A DNA stretch of 33,556 nt from Anaerolineales bacterium (GTDB taxonomy: Bacteria; Chloroflexota; Anaerolineae; Anaerolineales; Villigracilaceae), in the NCBI GenBank assembly GCA_025056175.1, contig JANWWK010000007.1:1-33556 (forward strand), written 5' to 3'. The notes under the pieces are model-generated. The model searched no databases. It worked only from the letters and a program-made list of their open reading frames with translations, and had not been told where the DNA came from. Positions 15,464 through 24,509 of the stretch are shown one piece after another. The translations under genes were made by a program, and so were the position numbers. How positions within the stretch are numbered: position 1 is the first letter of the stretch; each line of letters starts with the position of its first letter.

Positions 15464-16747
15464 ATGGAGAAATTCATCATCGAAGGCGGAATTCCTCTGC
15501 GAGGAGAAATGACCCCCTCCGGCAACAAAAATGCCGCGCTGCCGCTCCTGGCGGCTTGTTTGTTGACGGAAGAGCCAGTCATTCTTCGGAATGTTCCACA
15601 AATCCGTGATGTGAACGATATGCGCCGAATGTTGGAGAGCCTGGGAGTGGAAGTGACCGACCTGGGTAATCGCACCTGGCGCGTGCAGGCTGCACATGTG
15701 CGCCCTGCCGACCTCGACCCCGACCTTTCGCGTCGCATTCGCGCTTCCATCTTGTTAGCCGGACCGATGACCGCCCGCGCTGGTGGCGTCAAATTGCCTC
15801 CGCCCGGCGGTGATGTGATTGGCCGCCGCAGGGTGGATACTCATATCTGGGCGCTGCGGCACATGGGGGCTGAAGTTTCTTATGACCGCATGTTTTCTTT
15901 CAGGGCCGGTCGTTTGCAAGGTGCGGAGATTCTTCTGGATGAGGCTTCGGTGACTGGCACCGAGAATGCGGTGATGGCGGCCTCGCTGGCGAAGGGAACA
16001 ACAATCCTGCGCAATGCTGCGTCGGAGCCGCATGTTCAGGAACTGTGTCACTTGCTGAATGCCATGGGGGCGCACATTGAGGGCATTGGCTCGAACACTT
16101 TGCACATCGAAGGCGTGGAACGACTGCACGGCGCTGAGTTCACCATCGGGCCAGATTATCTCGAAGTGGTCAGTTTCATCGGTGCAGCGGTGATGACGCG
16201 CGGCACACTCCGCATTCGTCAGGCCGGGCCGCAGTATTTGGGGATGATTCGGATTGTCTTTAACCGCCTGGGGGTAGATTGGGAAGTCGAAGGGGAGGAT
16301 ATTCTCGTCCCTGCTGAACAACGTCTGGAAGTGGAACCCGATTTGGGCAATGCCATTCCGGAAATTAAGACCAACATCTGGCCGGCTTTTCCGACCGACC
16401 TGATGAGCATTGCCATTGCGGTTGCCACTCAAGCACGTGGGAGTGTTCTCTTCCACGATTGGATGTATCCCAGCCGGATGTTCTTCACCGACAAACTGGT
16501 GGGCATGGGGGCGCAAATTGTTTTGTGTGACCCTCATCGCTGTATTGTGACTGGACCCTCTAAACTGTATGGCGAAAAGGTGGAAAGCCCCGATATTCGC
16601 GCTGGGATGACGCTGGTGCTGGCTGCGCTGGCTGCGCAGGGGACTTCGGTCATTCGGAATGTGGGACAGATTGACCGCGGGTACGAGGCGGTAGATGCCA
16701 AATTGCGCGCACTGGGTGCAAAAATTGAACGTCAGAAGGAACAGTGA
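15464..16747 (+). CDS. murA: UDP-N-acetylglucosamine 1-carboxyvinyltransferase with Asp in place of the active-site Cys
   Basis: 427 residues, normal length. It transfers enolpyruvate from PEP to UDP-GlcNAc, the first committed step of peptidoglycan synthesis, in the cytoplasm. Landmarks are [13 protein letters not shown] near the N-terminus (the Lys that binds phosphate), [11 protein letters not shown], the active-site loop [24 protein letters not shown] and the C-terminal [13 protein letters not shown] with the conserved Arg. Residue 117 (codon GAT, 15812-15814) replaces Cys115 of E. coli. The same Cys-to-Asp exchange is known from Mycobacterium tuberculosis and Chlamydia; it keeps activity and prevents alkylation by fosfomycin. 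The start at 15464 has AGGTGAG 7 nt upstream. An M24 peptidase gene follows after 77 nt. Confidence 0.96.
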   Translation: MEKFIIEGGIPLRGEMTPSGNKNAALPLLAACLLTEEPVILRNVPQIRDVNDMRRMLESLGVEVTDLGNRTWRVQAAHVRPADLDPDLSRRIRASILLAGPMTARAGGVKLPPPGGDVIGRRRVDTHIWALRHMGAEVSYDRMFSFRAGRLQGAEILLDEASVTGTENAVMAASLAKGTTILRNAASEPHVQELCHLLNAMGAHIEGIGSNTLHIEGVERLHGAEFTIGPDYLEVVSFIGAAVMTRGTLRIRQAGPQYLGMIRIVFNRLGVDWEVEGEDILVPAEQRLEVEPDLGNAIPEIKTNIWPAFPTDLMSIAIAVATQARGSVLFHDWMYPSRMFFTDKLVGMGAQIVLCDPHRCIVTGPSKLYGEKVESPDIRAGMTLVLAALAAQGTSVIRNVGQIDRGYEAVDAKLRALGAKIERQKEQ

Positions 16748-16824
16748 AAAGGGTGGGTGTCTACTCACCGGCTCGTCAGCAGGCTGATTCTGGGTGAATG
16801 GTTTCAACTTTGGGAGAATCTTTT

Positions 16825-18054
16825 ATGAAATCGGACATCGATGCGTTGATGCAGGAACGAAATTTCGATGCGCTGCTCGTGTTTGGCGCGGCGGAGAACA
16901 ACCCGCCGATGACTTATCTGACGGGCGGCGGTCATGTAGGTGGCGCGACGCTGGTTAAACTGCGAGGCGGCAGGACGGTTCTGGTGTGTAACCCGATGGA
17001 GCGTGATGAAGCCGCCCGCAGCGGGCTGGAAGTTCATCTTTACGATGAATATCCCATCGAAACGCCAGGCGGCGATTCGGCGCAGAACGCAGCCCTTCGG
17101 TTGCGCGCCATCCTGCAACAGCTGGGCGTGACTGGCCGGGTCGGTGTGTATGGCCAGACCGATTTTGGGCCGCTGTTTGCCATGCTCACCCATTTTCAAA
17201 ACCTGATGCCCGAAGTACAGCTGGTAGGCGAAGCCCGTGAACATTCACTGTTTCTTTACGCTATGGAGACCAAAGACGAAGCCGAAGTGGCACGTATTCG
17301 GCGGATGGGGCAAATTACGACAGAAGTGGTCGGTCTGACGCGCGCGTATCTGACCGGCTGCGCCGTGCGGGACGACGAAGTCCTGCTCAATGAGCATGGG
17401 GTGCCGCTTACGATTGGCGAAATGAAGGGCAAAATCCGCTTGTGGCTGGCCGAACGGAATGCCGAACCGCGTGAGGGCTTCATTTTTGCAATTGGACGGG
17501 ATGCCGGTGTGCCGCATTCCACCGGCAACCCTGCCGATGTGTTGCGGCTTGGGCAGACGATTGTCTTCGACATCTACCCTGCCGAGGCCGGCGGCGGCTA
17601 TTTTTACGACTTCACCCGTACCTGGAGCCTGGGGTATGCCACGCCCGAAGCCGAGAGGCTGTATAACCAGGTGTTGGAAGTGTATCATCAGGTGGTAGGG
17701 CAATTGAAAGTTAATGAGTGCTTCAAGGAATATCAACGCCTGGCGTGTGAGTTGTTCGAGCGGTATGGTCATAAGACGCCTCGTACCGAGAAGACACCGC
17801 TGGAGGGGTATGTCCACTCGCTGGGGCATGGCGTGGGATTGAACATTCACGAACGCCCGGCCAGCGGATTAAGCGCCGGTGATGACAATTTGCTCAAACC
17901 TGGGGTGGTCGTGACGATTGAACCGGGCTTGTACTATCCTGAACGCGGGATGGGATTTCGTATCGAAGATACCTATTGGGTGCGCCTGGATGGCTCGTTC
18001 GAGCGGCTGGCAGATTATCCTTATGACTTTGTCTTGCCGATGGAGCGCGGTTGA
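16825..18054 (+). CDS. M24 family metallopeptidase (Xaa-Pro aminopeptidase-like)
   Basis: 409 residues. The N-terminal creatinase-like domain covers about 1-140 and the pita-bread catalytic domain the rest. All five metal ligands are visible: Asp in FDIYPAEAGG and in YFYDFTRTW, His in SLGHGVGLNIHE, Glu in TIEPGLYYP and Glu in FRIEDTYWV. It removes N-terminal residues, probably before proline, or cleaves dipeptides, in the cytoplasm; no signal peptide is seen. GGGAG precedes the ATG at 16825. Substrate class cannot be told from motifs (aminopeptidase P, prolidase or creatinase-like). The stop codon overlaps the -35 box of the next promoter. Confidence 0.92.
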   Translation: MKSDIDALMQERNFDALLVFGAAENNPPMTYLTGGGHVGGATLVKLRGGRTVLVCNPMERDEAARSGLEVHLYDEYPIETPGGDSAQNAALRLRAILQQLGVTGRVGVYGQTDFGPLFAMLTHFQNLMPEVQLVGEAREHSLFLYAMETKDEAEVARIRRMGQITTEVVGLTRAYLTGCAVRDDEVLLNEHGVPLTIGEMKGKIRLWLAERNAEPREGFIFAIGRDAGVPHSTGNPADVLRLGQTIVFDIYPAEAGGGYFYDFTRTWSLGYATPEAERLYNQVLEVYHQVVGQLKVNECFKEYQRLACELFERYGHKTPRTEKTPLEGYVHSLGHGVGLNIHERPASGLSAGDDNLLKPGVVVTIEPGLYYPERGMGFRIEDTYWVRLDGSFERLADYPYDFVLPMERG

Positions 18055-18079
18055 CTTTTGCCTGCAGTTGAGATACAGT
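18051..18079 (+). promoter_or_regulatory. promoter upstream of the eRF1-domain-like gene
   Basis: TTGACT (18051-18056, overlapping the previous stop codon), a 17-nt spacer and TACAGT. The leader behind it is about 70 nt and holds an extra strong AAGGAGGAGG (18088-18097). Confidence 0.45.
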
Positions 18080-18153
18080 ATTTATACAAGGAGGAGGTAC
18101 TTTATTCCCAATCGTTGCATCAAATCACAGAGAAGCGTGAAGGAGGCTGAGTT

Positions 18154-18567
18154 ATGACTCGTAACGTTGGACTCTGGATTGACCATAAGAACGCTTATCT
18201 CGTCTGGCCGGGCGAGAATCGCATCCAGGTCATCGCGTCTAACCTTGCGCCGCGTGTGCGCAGCGGAGCCACCCGCATCGGCGGTTTGTATAATCAGGCG
18301 CTCGATTCGGAGCTGGGACATCATGACCGCTATCAGCATCAGTTGCGTGAGTATTACGAGAACGTCATTGAGGCGCTCCGCACCGCAGACCGTATCTTTG
18401 TGATGGGGCCAGGCGAGGCCAAACACGAGCTTGAACGTGCGTTGCAAAAACACAAAGACCTGCGTGGACGGCTGCTCAAACTCGAACCAGCCGATAAAAT
18501 GACCCAGAGGCAGATGGCAGCCCGTGTGCGTCGCTTCTTTATGCAGGAATTGGCTGCCCAACCCTGA
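18154..18567 (+). CDS. small protein resembling domain 3 of archaeal/eukaryotic release factor eRF1 (bacterial eRF1-like group)
   Basis: 137 residues, soluble. The N-terminus NVGLWIDHKNAYLVW and the segment RIFVMGPGEAKHELERAL resemble the bacterial single-domain proteins annotated as eRF1 domain 3-like or translational machinery proteins, where the GPGEAK turn is conserved. The middle is charged and His-rich (ELGHHDRYQHQL), and the C-terminus is basic (RQMAARVRRFF). A role at stalled ribosomes has been proposed for the wider group, so function here is only inferred. AGGAGG stands 8 nt before the ATG, and the ATG overlaps the TGA of a short upstream reading frame. A strong terminator follows, so it is a monocistronic unit. 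Confidence 0.75.
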   Translation: MTRNVGLWIDHKNAYLVWPGENRIQVIASNLAPRVRSGATRIGGLYNQALDSELGHHDRYQHQLREYYENVIEALRTADRIFVMGPGEAKHELERALQKHKDLRGRLLKLEPADKMTQRQMAARVRRFFMQELAAQP

Positions 18568-18603
18568 GACCACGTTCTGCTGGATTGAACCTGTTCGTTT
18601 CTG

Positions 18604-18642
18604 GCACGGAGGCCGTACGATGGTCTCCGTGCTTTGTTGTTT
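18604..18642 (+). terminator. rho-independent terminator after the eRF1-domain-like gene
   Basis: An 11-bp stem (GCACGGAGGCC / GGTCTCCGTGC, one G-U pair) with a 7-nt loop, followed by TTTGTTGTTT. Confidence 0.88.
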
Positions 18643-18663
18643 GGAGGGTGCGAGTGGTATAAT
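18634..18663 (+). promoter_or_regulatory. promoter of sucC-sucD
   Basis: TTGTTG (18634-18639), an 18-nt spacer and TATAAT (18658-18663) with the extended TGG before it. The -35 box lies in the T-run of the preceding terminator. The leader is about 50 nt and contains GGGAGAG. Confidence 0.65.
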
Positions 18664-18719
18664 CTTGCCGTAAGACTGGGAGTTTGCAAAACCTAACATC
18701 TTTTGGGAGAGTAACCCGC

Positions 18720-19856
18720 ATGAAACTCCATGAGTATCAGTCCAAACAGATTTTCTCCCGCTATGGTATTCCTATTCCTAGAGGGAGAGTCGCGGCAACC
18801 GCAGGTGAAGCGAGACACATCGCAGAAGAGCTGGGTGGCCGCGTTGTCGTTAAAGCGCAGGTGTTGGTCGGCGGGCGTGGCAAAGCCGGCGGCGTTAAAG
18901 TTGCCAAAGACCCGCAAGAGGCCGAGCTGCTCGCCACGCAAATCCTTTCGATGGAAATCAAAGGATTGCCGGTTCGCAAAGTACTGGTAGACGAAGCTGC
19001 CGCCATCGAACAGGAAATCTATCTCGGAATTACCAACGACCGCGCGGCGCGCAAGCCGGTCATCATGTGTTCTGCGGCCGGGGGCGTAGACATCGAAGAA
19101 GTTGCCCGCACCCACCCGGAGAAAATCGTCAAGGTACATATTAACCCCTTGCTGGGGATTAAAGATTACCAGACGCGCGACATTGCCGCCGGCATAGACC
19201 TGCCGCGCGAACACTGGAAGACCTTTGGCGATATTCTTAAAGGGTTGTGGCAGGCCTTTCAGGATAACGACGCGACTCTGGCCGAAATCAATCCCCTTAT
19301 CATCAGTAAAGACAATCGTCTGGTGGCGCTCGATGGCAAAATGTTGATTGATGACAACGCGCTCTTCCGCCACCCGGACCTTTCAGAAATGCGCGATACT
19401 GATGAAGATGCCCCCTCGGAAGTGGAAGCCCGCAAATATGGCCTGACCTTCATCAAACTGGATGGCAATGTGGGGTGTATGGTGAACGGTGCGGGGCTGG
19501 CAATGGCAACGATGGACATCCTGAAATTCTTTGGCGGTGCGCCGGCCAACTTTCTGGATATTGGCGGCGGTGCCGGGGCCGAAAAGGTGGCCGCTGCAAT
19601 GCGAATCATCCTGGCCGACCCGAACGTCAAGGCCATCCTCATCAACATTTTTGGCGGTATTACCCGTTGTGATGAGGTCGCCAAAGGGTTGATTGCGGCG
19701 ATGGAAGAAGTTCGTCCGAGTGTGCCGATGGTGGTACGTCTGGTTGGGACGAACGCCGAAGAAGGCCGCGCCATGCTTGCCAACGCCAGCATGATTACCG
19801 CTGAAACCCTGGCCGAAGCCGCCCAGAAAGCCGTTGCCGCCGCGAAAGGAGCCTGA
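18720..19856 (+). CDS. sucC: succinate--CoA ligase (ADP/GDP-forming) beta subunit
   Basis: 378 residues, typical length. The ATP-grasp domain starts with [19 protein letters not shown], then [17 protein letters not shown] for nucleotide binding. The C-terminal ligase domain has [29 protein letters not shown] and [11 protein letters not shown], all conserved family blocks. With SucD it interconverts succinyl-CoA and succinate with substrate-level phosphorylation in the TCA cycle. The start at 18720 fits the conserved MKLHEYQ and has GGGAGAG upstream; in-frame codons further upstream lack similarity. sucD follows after 3 nt. Confidence 0.97.
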   Translation: MKLHEYQSKQIFSRYGIPIPRGRVAATAGEARHIAEELGGRVVVKAQVLVGGRGKAGGVKVAKDPQEAELLATQILSMEIKGLPVRKVLVDEAAAIEQEIYLGITNDRAARKPVIMCSAAGGVDIEEVARTHPEKIVKVHINPLLGIKDYQTRDIAAGIDLPREHWKTFGDILKGLWQAFQDNDATLAEINPLIISKDNRLVALDGKMLIDDNALFRHPDLSEMRDTDEDAPSEVEARKYGLTFIKLDGNVGCMVNGAGLAMATMDILKFFGGAPANFLDIGGGAGAEKVAAAMRIILADPNVKAILINIFGGITRCDEVAKGLIAAMEEVRPSVPMVVRLVGTNAEEGRAMLANASMITAETLAEAAQKAVAAAKGA

Positions 19857-19859
19857 GCC

Positions 19860-20720
19860 ATGAGCATTCTGATTGACAAAAATACTCGCCTGCTTGTGCA
19901 GGGCATTACCGGCAGTGAAGGTTTGTTTCACACCCGCCAGATGGTGGCCTACGGCACCAACGTCGTTGCTGGCGTGACGCCTGGCAAAGGCGGTCAGTGG
20001 GTGGATGATAAAATTCCGGTCTTCGACTCAGTCAAAATTGCGGTCGAAGCCACTGGCGCCAATACCAGCGTCATCTTCGTCCCGGCGCGCTTTGCGGCTG
20101 ATTCTATCTTTGAGGCTGCCGATGCTGGCATTCCCTTCATCGTCTGCATCACCGAAGGCATTCCCGTCCGCGATATGATGCTGGTGCGGAACTACATTGA
20201 CCAGAAAGGTGTGCGTTTGTTGGGGCCGAATTGCCCCGGCTTGCTTACACCCGGCGAGTCCAAAGTGGGTATTATCCCCGGCAACATCGCCATCCCTGGC
20301 AATATCGGTATCGTTTCCCGTTCTGGCACGTTGACCTACGAAGTCCTGTACGCGCTCAAGCAGAAGGGCATGGGCGCCAGTACCTGCGTGGGCATCGGTG
20401 GCGACCCGGTGAACGGCACGAACCACATTGACGTATTGCAGATGTTCGAGGACGACCCCCAAACCGACAAGGTGGTGATGATTGGCGAAATTGGCGGCAC
20501 CGATGAGGAAAAAGCCGCAGAATTCATTGCCACAAAGATGACCAAGCCTGTCGTTGGCTTCATTGCCGGACAAACCGCGCCCCCCGGCAAGCGTATGGGA
20601 CACGCCGGCGCGATTGTGGAAGGCGGCGAAGGCACAGCGGAGGCTAAAATCCGCGCGCTTGAAGCGGCGGGCGTCAAAGTTGCCAGACACCCCGAAGAAA
20701 TTCCCCTTTTACTGCAGTAA
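19860..20720 (+). CDS. sucD: succinate--CoA ligase alpha subunit
   Basis: 286 residues. The CoA-binding Rossmann part begins [33 protein letters not shown] and the phosphorylated His248 in [11 protein letters not shown] are present. This His carries the phosphate between the nucleotide and succinyl sites. The Shine-Dalgarno GGAG lies in the end of sucC, so the two subunits are translated together. A hairpin terminator begins 8 nt after the stop. Confidence 0.97.
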   Translation: MSILIDKNTRLLVQGITGSEGLFHTRQMVAYGTNVVAGVTPGKGGQWVDDKIPVFDSVKIAVEATGANTSVIFVPARFAADSIFEAADAGIPFIVCITEGIPVRDMMLVRNYIDQKGVRLLGPNCPGLLTPGESKVGIIPGNIAIPGNIGIVSRSGTLTYEVLYALKQKGMGASTCVGIGGDPVNGTNHIDVLQMFEDDPQTDKVVMIGEIGGTDEEKAAEFIATKMTKPVVGFIAGQTAPPGKRMGHAGAIVEGGEGTAEAKIRALEAAGVKVARHPEEIPLLLQ

Positions 20721-20727
20721 AGAAATC

Positions 20728-20757
20728 GGGCGAGAGAACCTCTCGCCCTGTTTGTTA
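20728..20757 (+). terminator. rho-independent terminator of sucC-sucD
   Basis: A perfect 9-bp stem (GGGCGAGAG-AAC-CTCTCGCCC) followed by TGTTTGTT. Confidence 0.88.
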
Positions 20758-20761
20758 ACGC

Positions 20762-20790
20762 GCAGGGCAGGCTGAAAACGCCTGCCCTGC
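20762..20790 (-). terminator. hairpin downstream of acpP
   Basis: A perfect 11-bp stem (GCAGGGCAGGC / GCCTGCCCTGC) with a 7-nt loop lies 24 nt past the acpP stop. No T-run follows on the minus strand. It may serve both strands together with the neighbouring sucD terminator. Confidence 0.55.
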
Positions 20791-20813
20791 CATGTATAAT
20801 ACCAGCACGCGAT

Positions 20814-21047
20814 TTACTTGTGGCTTTCGATGTATCGGACGGCCTCGCCCACGGTGGTAATCTTCTGGGCATCTTCATCGGAGATTTCCGCGCCGAATTT
20901 GTCCTCGAAGGCCATGATGAGTTCGACCAAATCGAGCGAGTCGGCTTCCAGGTCTTCGCGGAAACGCGCATCCATCGTCACCTTGCTCTCATCCACGCCG
21001 AGCAAATCTACGATGATGGCCTTGACTTCGGAATAAGTGTCAGACAT
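20814..21047 (-). CDS. acpP: acyl carrier protein
   Basis: 77 residues, acidic, standard ACP. The phosphopantetheine attachment site is Ser37 in [11 protein letters not shown]. It carries acyl chains for fatty acid synthesis, and possibly serves the KAS III-like enzyme encoded elsewhere in the window. AGGAGG lies upstream of the ATG. A TAGAAT -10-like box at 21093-21088 could start a leader of about 35 nt, but no -35 box is clear. It is a monocistronic unit divergent from fni; the usual fabD/fabG/fabF neighbours are absent. Confidence 0.97.
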   Translation of the reverse strand: MSDTYSEVKAIIVDLLGVDESKVTMDARFREDLEADSLDLVELIMAFEDKFGAEISDEDAQKITTVGEAVRYIESHK

Positions 21048-21151
21048 ACCTTCCTCCTGTAGGGTTCTACGTTTTTCACGCAGCGCAATTCTACCTTACT
21101 TCCTGTAGATGTGCTACCGCGCACAAATTCAAAATGAAGGAACACAAGACT

Positions 21152-22177
21152 ATGTCGAAAGTTGCGCCGATTACTGAACGAAAAGACGACCACATCAAAA
21201 TCAACCTGGAACGGGACGTGCGTTCGGCACTGACCACCGGACTGGAAAAAGTGCAGTTCATCCACGAAGCCCTGCCTGAACTGAATCTGGAAGAAGTGGA
21301 TACCCGTCTGACGCTGTTTGGCAAAACCCTGCGCGCGCCCATCCTGGTCAGTTCAATGACCGGCGGGACGAAAGATGCCGGTTCGATTAATATGCGTCTG
21401 GCTGAAGCCGCGCAGGCGTGCGGCCTGGCGATGGGAGTCGGCAGTCAGCGGGCAGCGATTGAACACCCAGAGCAGGCCGATTCGTTCCGGGTTCGCAAGG
21501 TGGCACCGGATATTCTCCTCTTCGCCAATCTGGGTGCGGTGCAGCTGAATTACGGCTATGGGGTGGACGAATGCCTGCGTGCCGTAGAAATGATTGAAGC
21601 TGATGCCCTTTACCTGCATCTCAACCCTCTCCAGGAGGCGGTCCAGCATGGCGGCGATGTCAACTGGAAGGGGCTGGCAAAAAAGATTGAGGCAGTTTGT
21701 CGCAAACTGCCCGTGCCGGTAATTGCCAAAGAGGTTGGCTGGGGCATTTCGGAACGCACCGCCAGACTCCTGGCCGCGTGTGGTGTGGCAGCGATTGACG
21801 TGGCCGGCGCCGGCGGCACGAGCTGGTCGCAGGTCGAAATGTATCGCGCCCCCGATGATTTTCTGCGCAATCTGGCAGCCACGTTCGTGGGTTGGGGCAT
21901 TCCCACGGCCGAGTCGATTCGCCTGGTGCGTCAGGCGGCGCCGAACGTGATGATTTTCGCCAGCGGCGGCCTGAAAGACGGGCTGGATATTGCCAAATGT
22001 CTTGCCCTGGGGGCGACGCTGGGCGGTATGGCCGGACAGTTCTTAAAAGCAGCGGCGATTTCTACCGAAAATGCTATCGAAGTGATGAAGTTGACCCAAC
22101 GGCAAATTCAGGTGACAATGTTTTGCGCCGGCGCAGGCAAATTGGATGAACTGCCTGGCAAAGTAGTCAGTGTCTAG
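21152..22177 (+). CDS. fni: type 2 isopentenyl-diphosphate delta-isomerase (FMN-dependent)
   Basis: 341 residues, usual length. It interconverts IPP and DMAPP with reduced FMN. Conserved parts are the N-terminal [61 protein letters not shown] and the FMN-phosphate loop GAGGTSW, then [20 protein letters not shown]. The ATG at 21152 has AAGGA 10 nt upstream; an ATG at 21134 has no binding site and adds only six unconserved residues. No other isoprenoid gene lies nearby. Confidence 0.95.
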   Translation: MSKVAPITERKDDHIKINLERDVRSALTTGLEKVQFIHEALPELNLEEVDTRLTLFGKTLRAPILVSSMTGGTKDAGSINMRLAEAAQACGLAMGVGSQRAAIEHPEQADSFRVRKVAPDILLFANLGAVQLNYGYGVDECLRAVEMIEADALYLHLNPLQEAVQHGGDVNWKGLAKKIEAVCRKLPVPVIAKEVGWGISERTARLLAACGVAAIDVAGAGGTSWSQVEMYRAPDDFLRNLAATFVGWGIPTAESIRLVRQAAPNVMIFASGGLKDGLDIAKCLALGATLGGMAGQFLKAAAISTENAIEVMKLTQRQIQVTMFCAGAGKLDELPGKVVSV

Positions 22178-22225
22178 CGTTCGGGCAAGATGGTGCGCTC
22201 TTTGTATTGATTGAGAAAGGCGAGC

Positions 22226-22834
22226 ATGTCCTCTTTCAAAACTTCCCCGCTTTTTCATTTCCTGCTCATGCTGGTTTTCATCGGGCTGGTGACGTTGTTT
22301 GGTCCGCAAGAAAAATCGCTGGGTGCAAACGTCCGTTACGTTTACATTCATGGCGCGTGGGTGCTGACTGCGCAGGTTGCCCTCATCCTGGCCGGGGTCA
22401 CTGGTTTTCTGGCCCTGCTCACCAATCGCGCCGGGTTCTACCGCTGGTCAACGGCGCTGGGTCGCAGCGGCATGGTCTTCTGGGTCACCTACTTGCCGCT
22501 CTCCCTGCTTGCCATGCAGACGAATTGGAACGGGCTGTTTCTGGCTGAGCCGCGCTTTCGTCTGGCGCTCACCTTTGCAGTGGTGGGCGTGTTGTTGCAG
22601 GCCGGCTTGTGGTTGATGAATCGCCCGCCTTACACCGCTGCCGCCAATGCTCTGTTCATCATAACCCTGCGTTACGTCTTCTCCAATGCCACTTACATCA
22701 TGCACCCGCCGCCCTCGCCGATTTTCAGTTCCGGACTGTGGAACGTGATAGCGTTCTTTGTGGCCCTGAACGGCCTCACCCTGTTGGCTGCTTTTTTCCT
22801 CACCCGCTGGTTCCTGTCTCTCGATAAATCATGA
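22226..22834 (+). CDS. integral membrane protein, faintly CcmC-like
   Basis: 202 residues with about five or six hydrophobic helices. The layout loosely recalls the heme-handling CcmC/CcsA family: VRYVYIHGAWVL near the first loop (compare the IHVPSAW block), a Trp-containing loop TNWNGLFLAEPRFR, and YIMHPPPSPIF (compare the TLHQPASI block). This similarity is by eye and weak, and no other cytochrome c maturation gene is present. AAAGG stands 6 nt before the ATG at 22226. It overlaps the following VOC gene by 4 nt (ATGA), so the two are translated together. If it is not CcmC-like, it is an unknown membrane protein. Confidence 0.8.
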   Translation: MSSFKTSPLFHFLLMLVFIGLVTLFGPQEKSLGANVRYVYIHGAWVLTAQVALILAGVTGFLALLTNRAGFYRWSTALGRSGMVFWVTYLPLSLLAMQTNWNGLFLAEPRFRLALTFAVVGVLLQAGLWLMNRPPYTAAANALFIITLRYVFSNATYIMHPPPSPIFSSGLWNVIAFFVALNGLTLLAAFFLTRWFLSLDKS

Positions 22835-23199
22835 CCCCGCCATTCGAACAACTCATCGTCTTTTTGCGCGCTGCCGACCTGGAAGCCACCGCCCAGTTTT
22901 ACGAGCAGGTTCTTTGTCTGCCGCTTGTACGTGAACAGGGAACTTGCCGAATCTACCGCGTTGGCGCAGGCGGTTATCTGGGCTTTTGCGTACATCTCGA
23001 ACCGATGGAGGCGCGCGGGTTGATTGCCACGCTGGTCACCCAGGACGTAGACGGCTGGTATCAGCATTTACTGGCGCAGGGTGTGACCATCGTCAGCCCG
23101 CCTGCTTACAACCCGAAATATGCGATTTATCACTTCTTTTTTCGTGACCCAGATGGTTACCTGCTCGAAATTCAGCGTTTCGATACCCCGCTCGATTAA
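22831..23199 (+). CDS. VOC superfamily (glyoxalase/bleomycin-resistance-like) protein
   Basis: 122 residues, a single pair of beta-alpha-beta-beta-beta modules. FLRAADLEATAQFYEQVLCLPLV at the start and FFFRDPDGYLLEIQRF at the end are the classic VOC edges, with the metal-ligand Glu in LLEIQ. Metal-dependent lyase, dioxygenase or binding functions all occur in this fold, so the substrate is unknown. Its start overlaps the end of the membrane-protein gene. Its stop codon TAA is part of the -10 box of hutI. Confidence 0.88.
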   Translation: MTPPFEQLIVFLRAADLEATAQFYEQVLCLPLVREQGTCRIYRVGAGGYLGFCVHLEPMEARGLIATLVTQDVDGWYQHLLAQGVTIVSPPAYNPKYAIYHFFFRDPDGYLLEIQRFDTPLD

Positions 23200-23202
23200 A
23201 AT
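23197..23202 (+). promoter_or_regulatory. -10 box of hutI, apparently leaderless
   Basis: TAAAAT followed by 6 nt and the hutI ATG. No Shine-Dalgarno and no clear -35 box. The first three bases are the stop codon of the preceding gene. Confidence 0.45.
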
Positions 23203-23208
23203 ACAGCC

Positions 23209-24483
23209 ATGCTCATCCACTCCGCTTCTCAACTCCTGACCCTCGCCGGCGACCCACAGCGTGGCCGCGAACTCGGTAGACTGGGCCTCATCGAAGATGG
23301 CGCAGTCCTGATTCGAGATGAAAAAATCGTAGCAGTGGGAAAAACCGCCGATTTGCGTGCGGCCTATCCCTCCGAACCGCGCCTGGATGCCGATGGCTGC
23401 GTGGTGATGCCCGGGTTTGTGGACCCACACACTCATCTGGTATGGGGCGGAGACCGTGCTGCCGAATTCGAGATGAAACTTGCCGGCACGCCTTATCTCG
23501 ACATTCTGGCTGCGGGGGGGGGCATTCTCTCCACCGTCCGTCAAACCCGCACCGCCAGCATCGAAACCCTGGTCGCGCAGGCCCGTCCCCGTCTCTTGCG
23601 GATGTTCGCACACGGCACGACGACCGTGGAAGCCAAAACCGGTTATGGATTGCAAACCGCCACCGAATTGCGTCAACTCAAGGCGCTCCTGCTCCTGGAA
23701 GATGAGAGCCGCATAGATATTGCCCCTACCTTCTTAGGCGCACACGCCATTCCGCCGGAGTTCCAGGATGACCCGCAAGGCTACACTGACCTGGTGTGCG
23801 AGACCATGCTTCCGATTGTGCGTCAGTGGTGGGAAACACACGCCCCAGGCCGCCGCCTGCCGTTCGTGGATGTCTTTTGCGAAAACAAAGCCTTTAACCT
23901 GGCGCAATCGCGGCAGATTTTGGAAAAAGCGCGTCGTTTGGGCTTCCCGCTCAAAATCCATGCCGACGAATTCGATAACCTGGGCGGGGCCTCGCTGGCG
24001 GTTGAATTGGGGGCTGTCTCTGCCGACCATTTGGTCAAGACTTCGGATGCCGATATTCGCGCGTTGGGCCGCTCGGAGACGGTGGCGGTGGCCTTGCCCT
24101 GTACGCCTTTTGGGTTGGCAGAATGTGAATACACTCCGGCGCGCAAACTGATTGAAGCCGATGCCATTCTCGCGCTTGCCACCGATTGCAACCCTGGCAC
24201 GGCCTGGAACGAGTCCATGCAATTTGTCATTGCGCTGGCCTGCCGTATGATGAAATTGACCCCAGCGCAGGCTATTGCCGCTGCTACCATCAATGCCGCG
24301 CATGCGATTCGCATGGCGAACAAGGTCGGTTCGCTCGAACCCGGCAAACAGGCTGACCTGCTCATTCTGTCCGTGCCCGATTATCGGCACCTCGGTTACC
24401 GCTTTGGCACAAACCTCGTTCGCCAGGTCATCAAGAAGGGACGTGTTTATTCGGTGGATGTTGGGTATTATCGCACGGCATAA
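23209..24483 (+). CDS. hutI: imidazolonepropionase
   Basis: 424 residues of the amidohydrolase superfamily. It hydrolyses imidazolone-5-propionate to N-formimidoyl-glutamate in histidine degradation. Metal and substrate motifs are present: PGFVDPHTHLVWGGDR, GTTTVEAKTGYGL, LKIHADEFDNLGG, LGAVSADHL and ALATDCNPGT. The other hut genes (hutH, hutU) are not in the window; the next gene is a ureohydrolase, which in other organisms may be HutG, but here it reads as arginase. No Shine-Dalgarno is visible, and the ATG lies 6 nt after TAAAAT. Confidence 0.94.
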   Translation: MLIHSASQLLTLAGDPQRGRELGRLGLIEDGAVLIRDEKIVAVGKTADLRAAYPSEPRLDADGCVVMPGFVDPHTHLVWGGDRAAEFEMKLAGTPYLDILAAGGGILSTVRQTRTASIETLVAQARPRLLRMFAHGTTTVEAKTGYGLQTATELRQLKALLLLEDESRIDIAPTFLGAHAIPPEFQDDPQGYTDLVCETMLPIVRQWWETHAPGRRLPFVDVFCENKAFNLAQSRQILEKARRLGFPLKIHADEFDNLGGASLAVELGAVSADHLVKTSDADIRALGRSETVAVALPCTPFGLAECEYTPARKLIEADAILALATDCNPGTAWNESMQFVIALACRMMKLTPAQAIAAATINAAHAIRMANKVGSLEPGKQADLLILSVPDYRHLGYRFGTNLVRQVIKKGRVYSVDVGYYRTA

Positions 24484-24509
24484 CACATCCCTTAATTACA
24501 GGAGAATGT

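Noticed and set aside
21110-21125. Inverted repeat TGTGC/GCACA between acpP and fni as an operator
   Set aside because: Only 5 bp per arm, no link to a recognisable regulator, and not placed over a convincing promoter.
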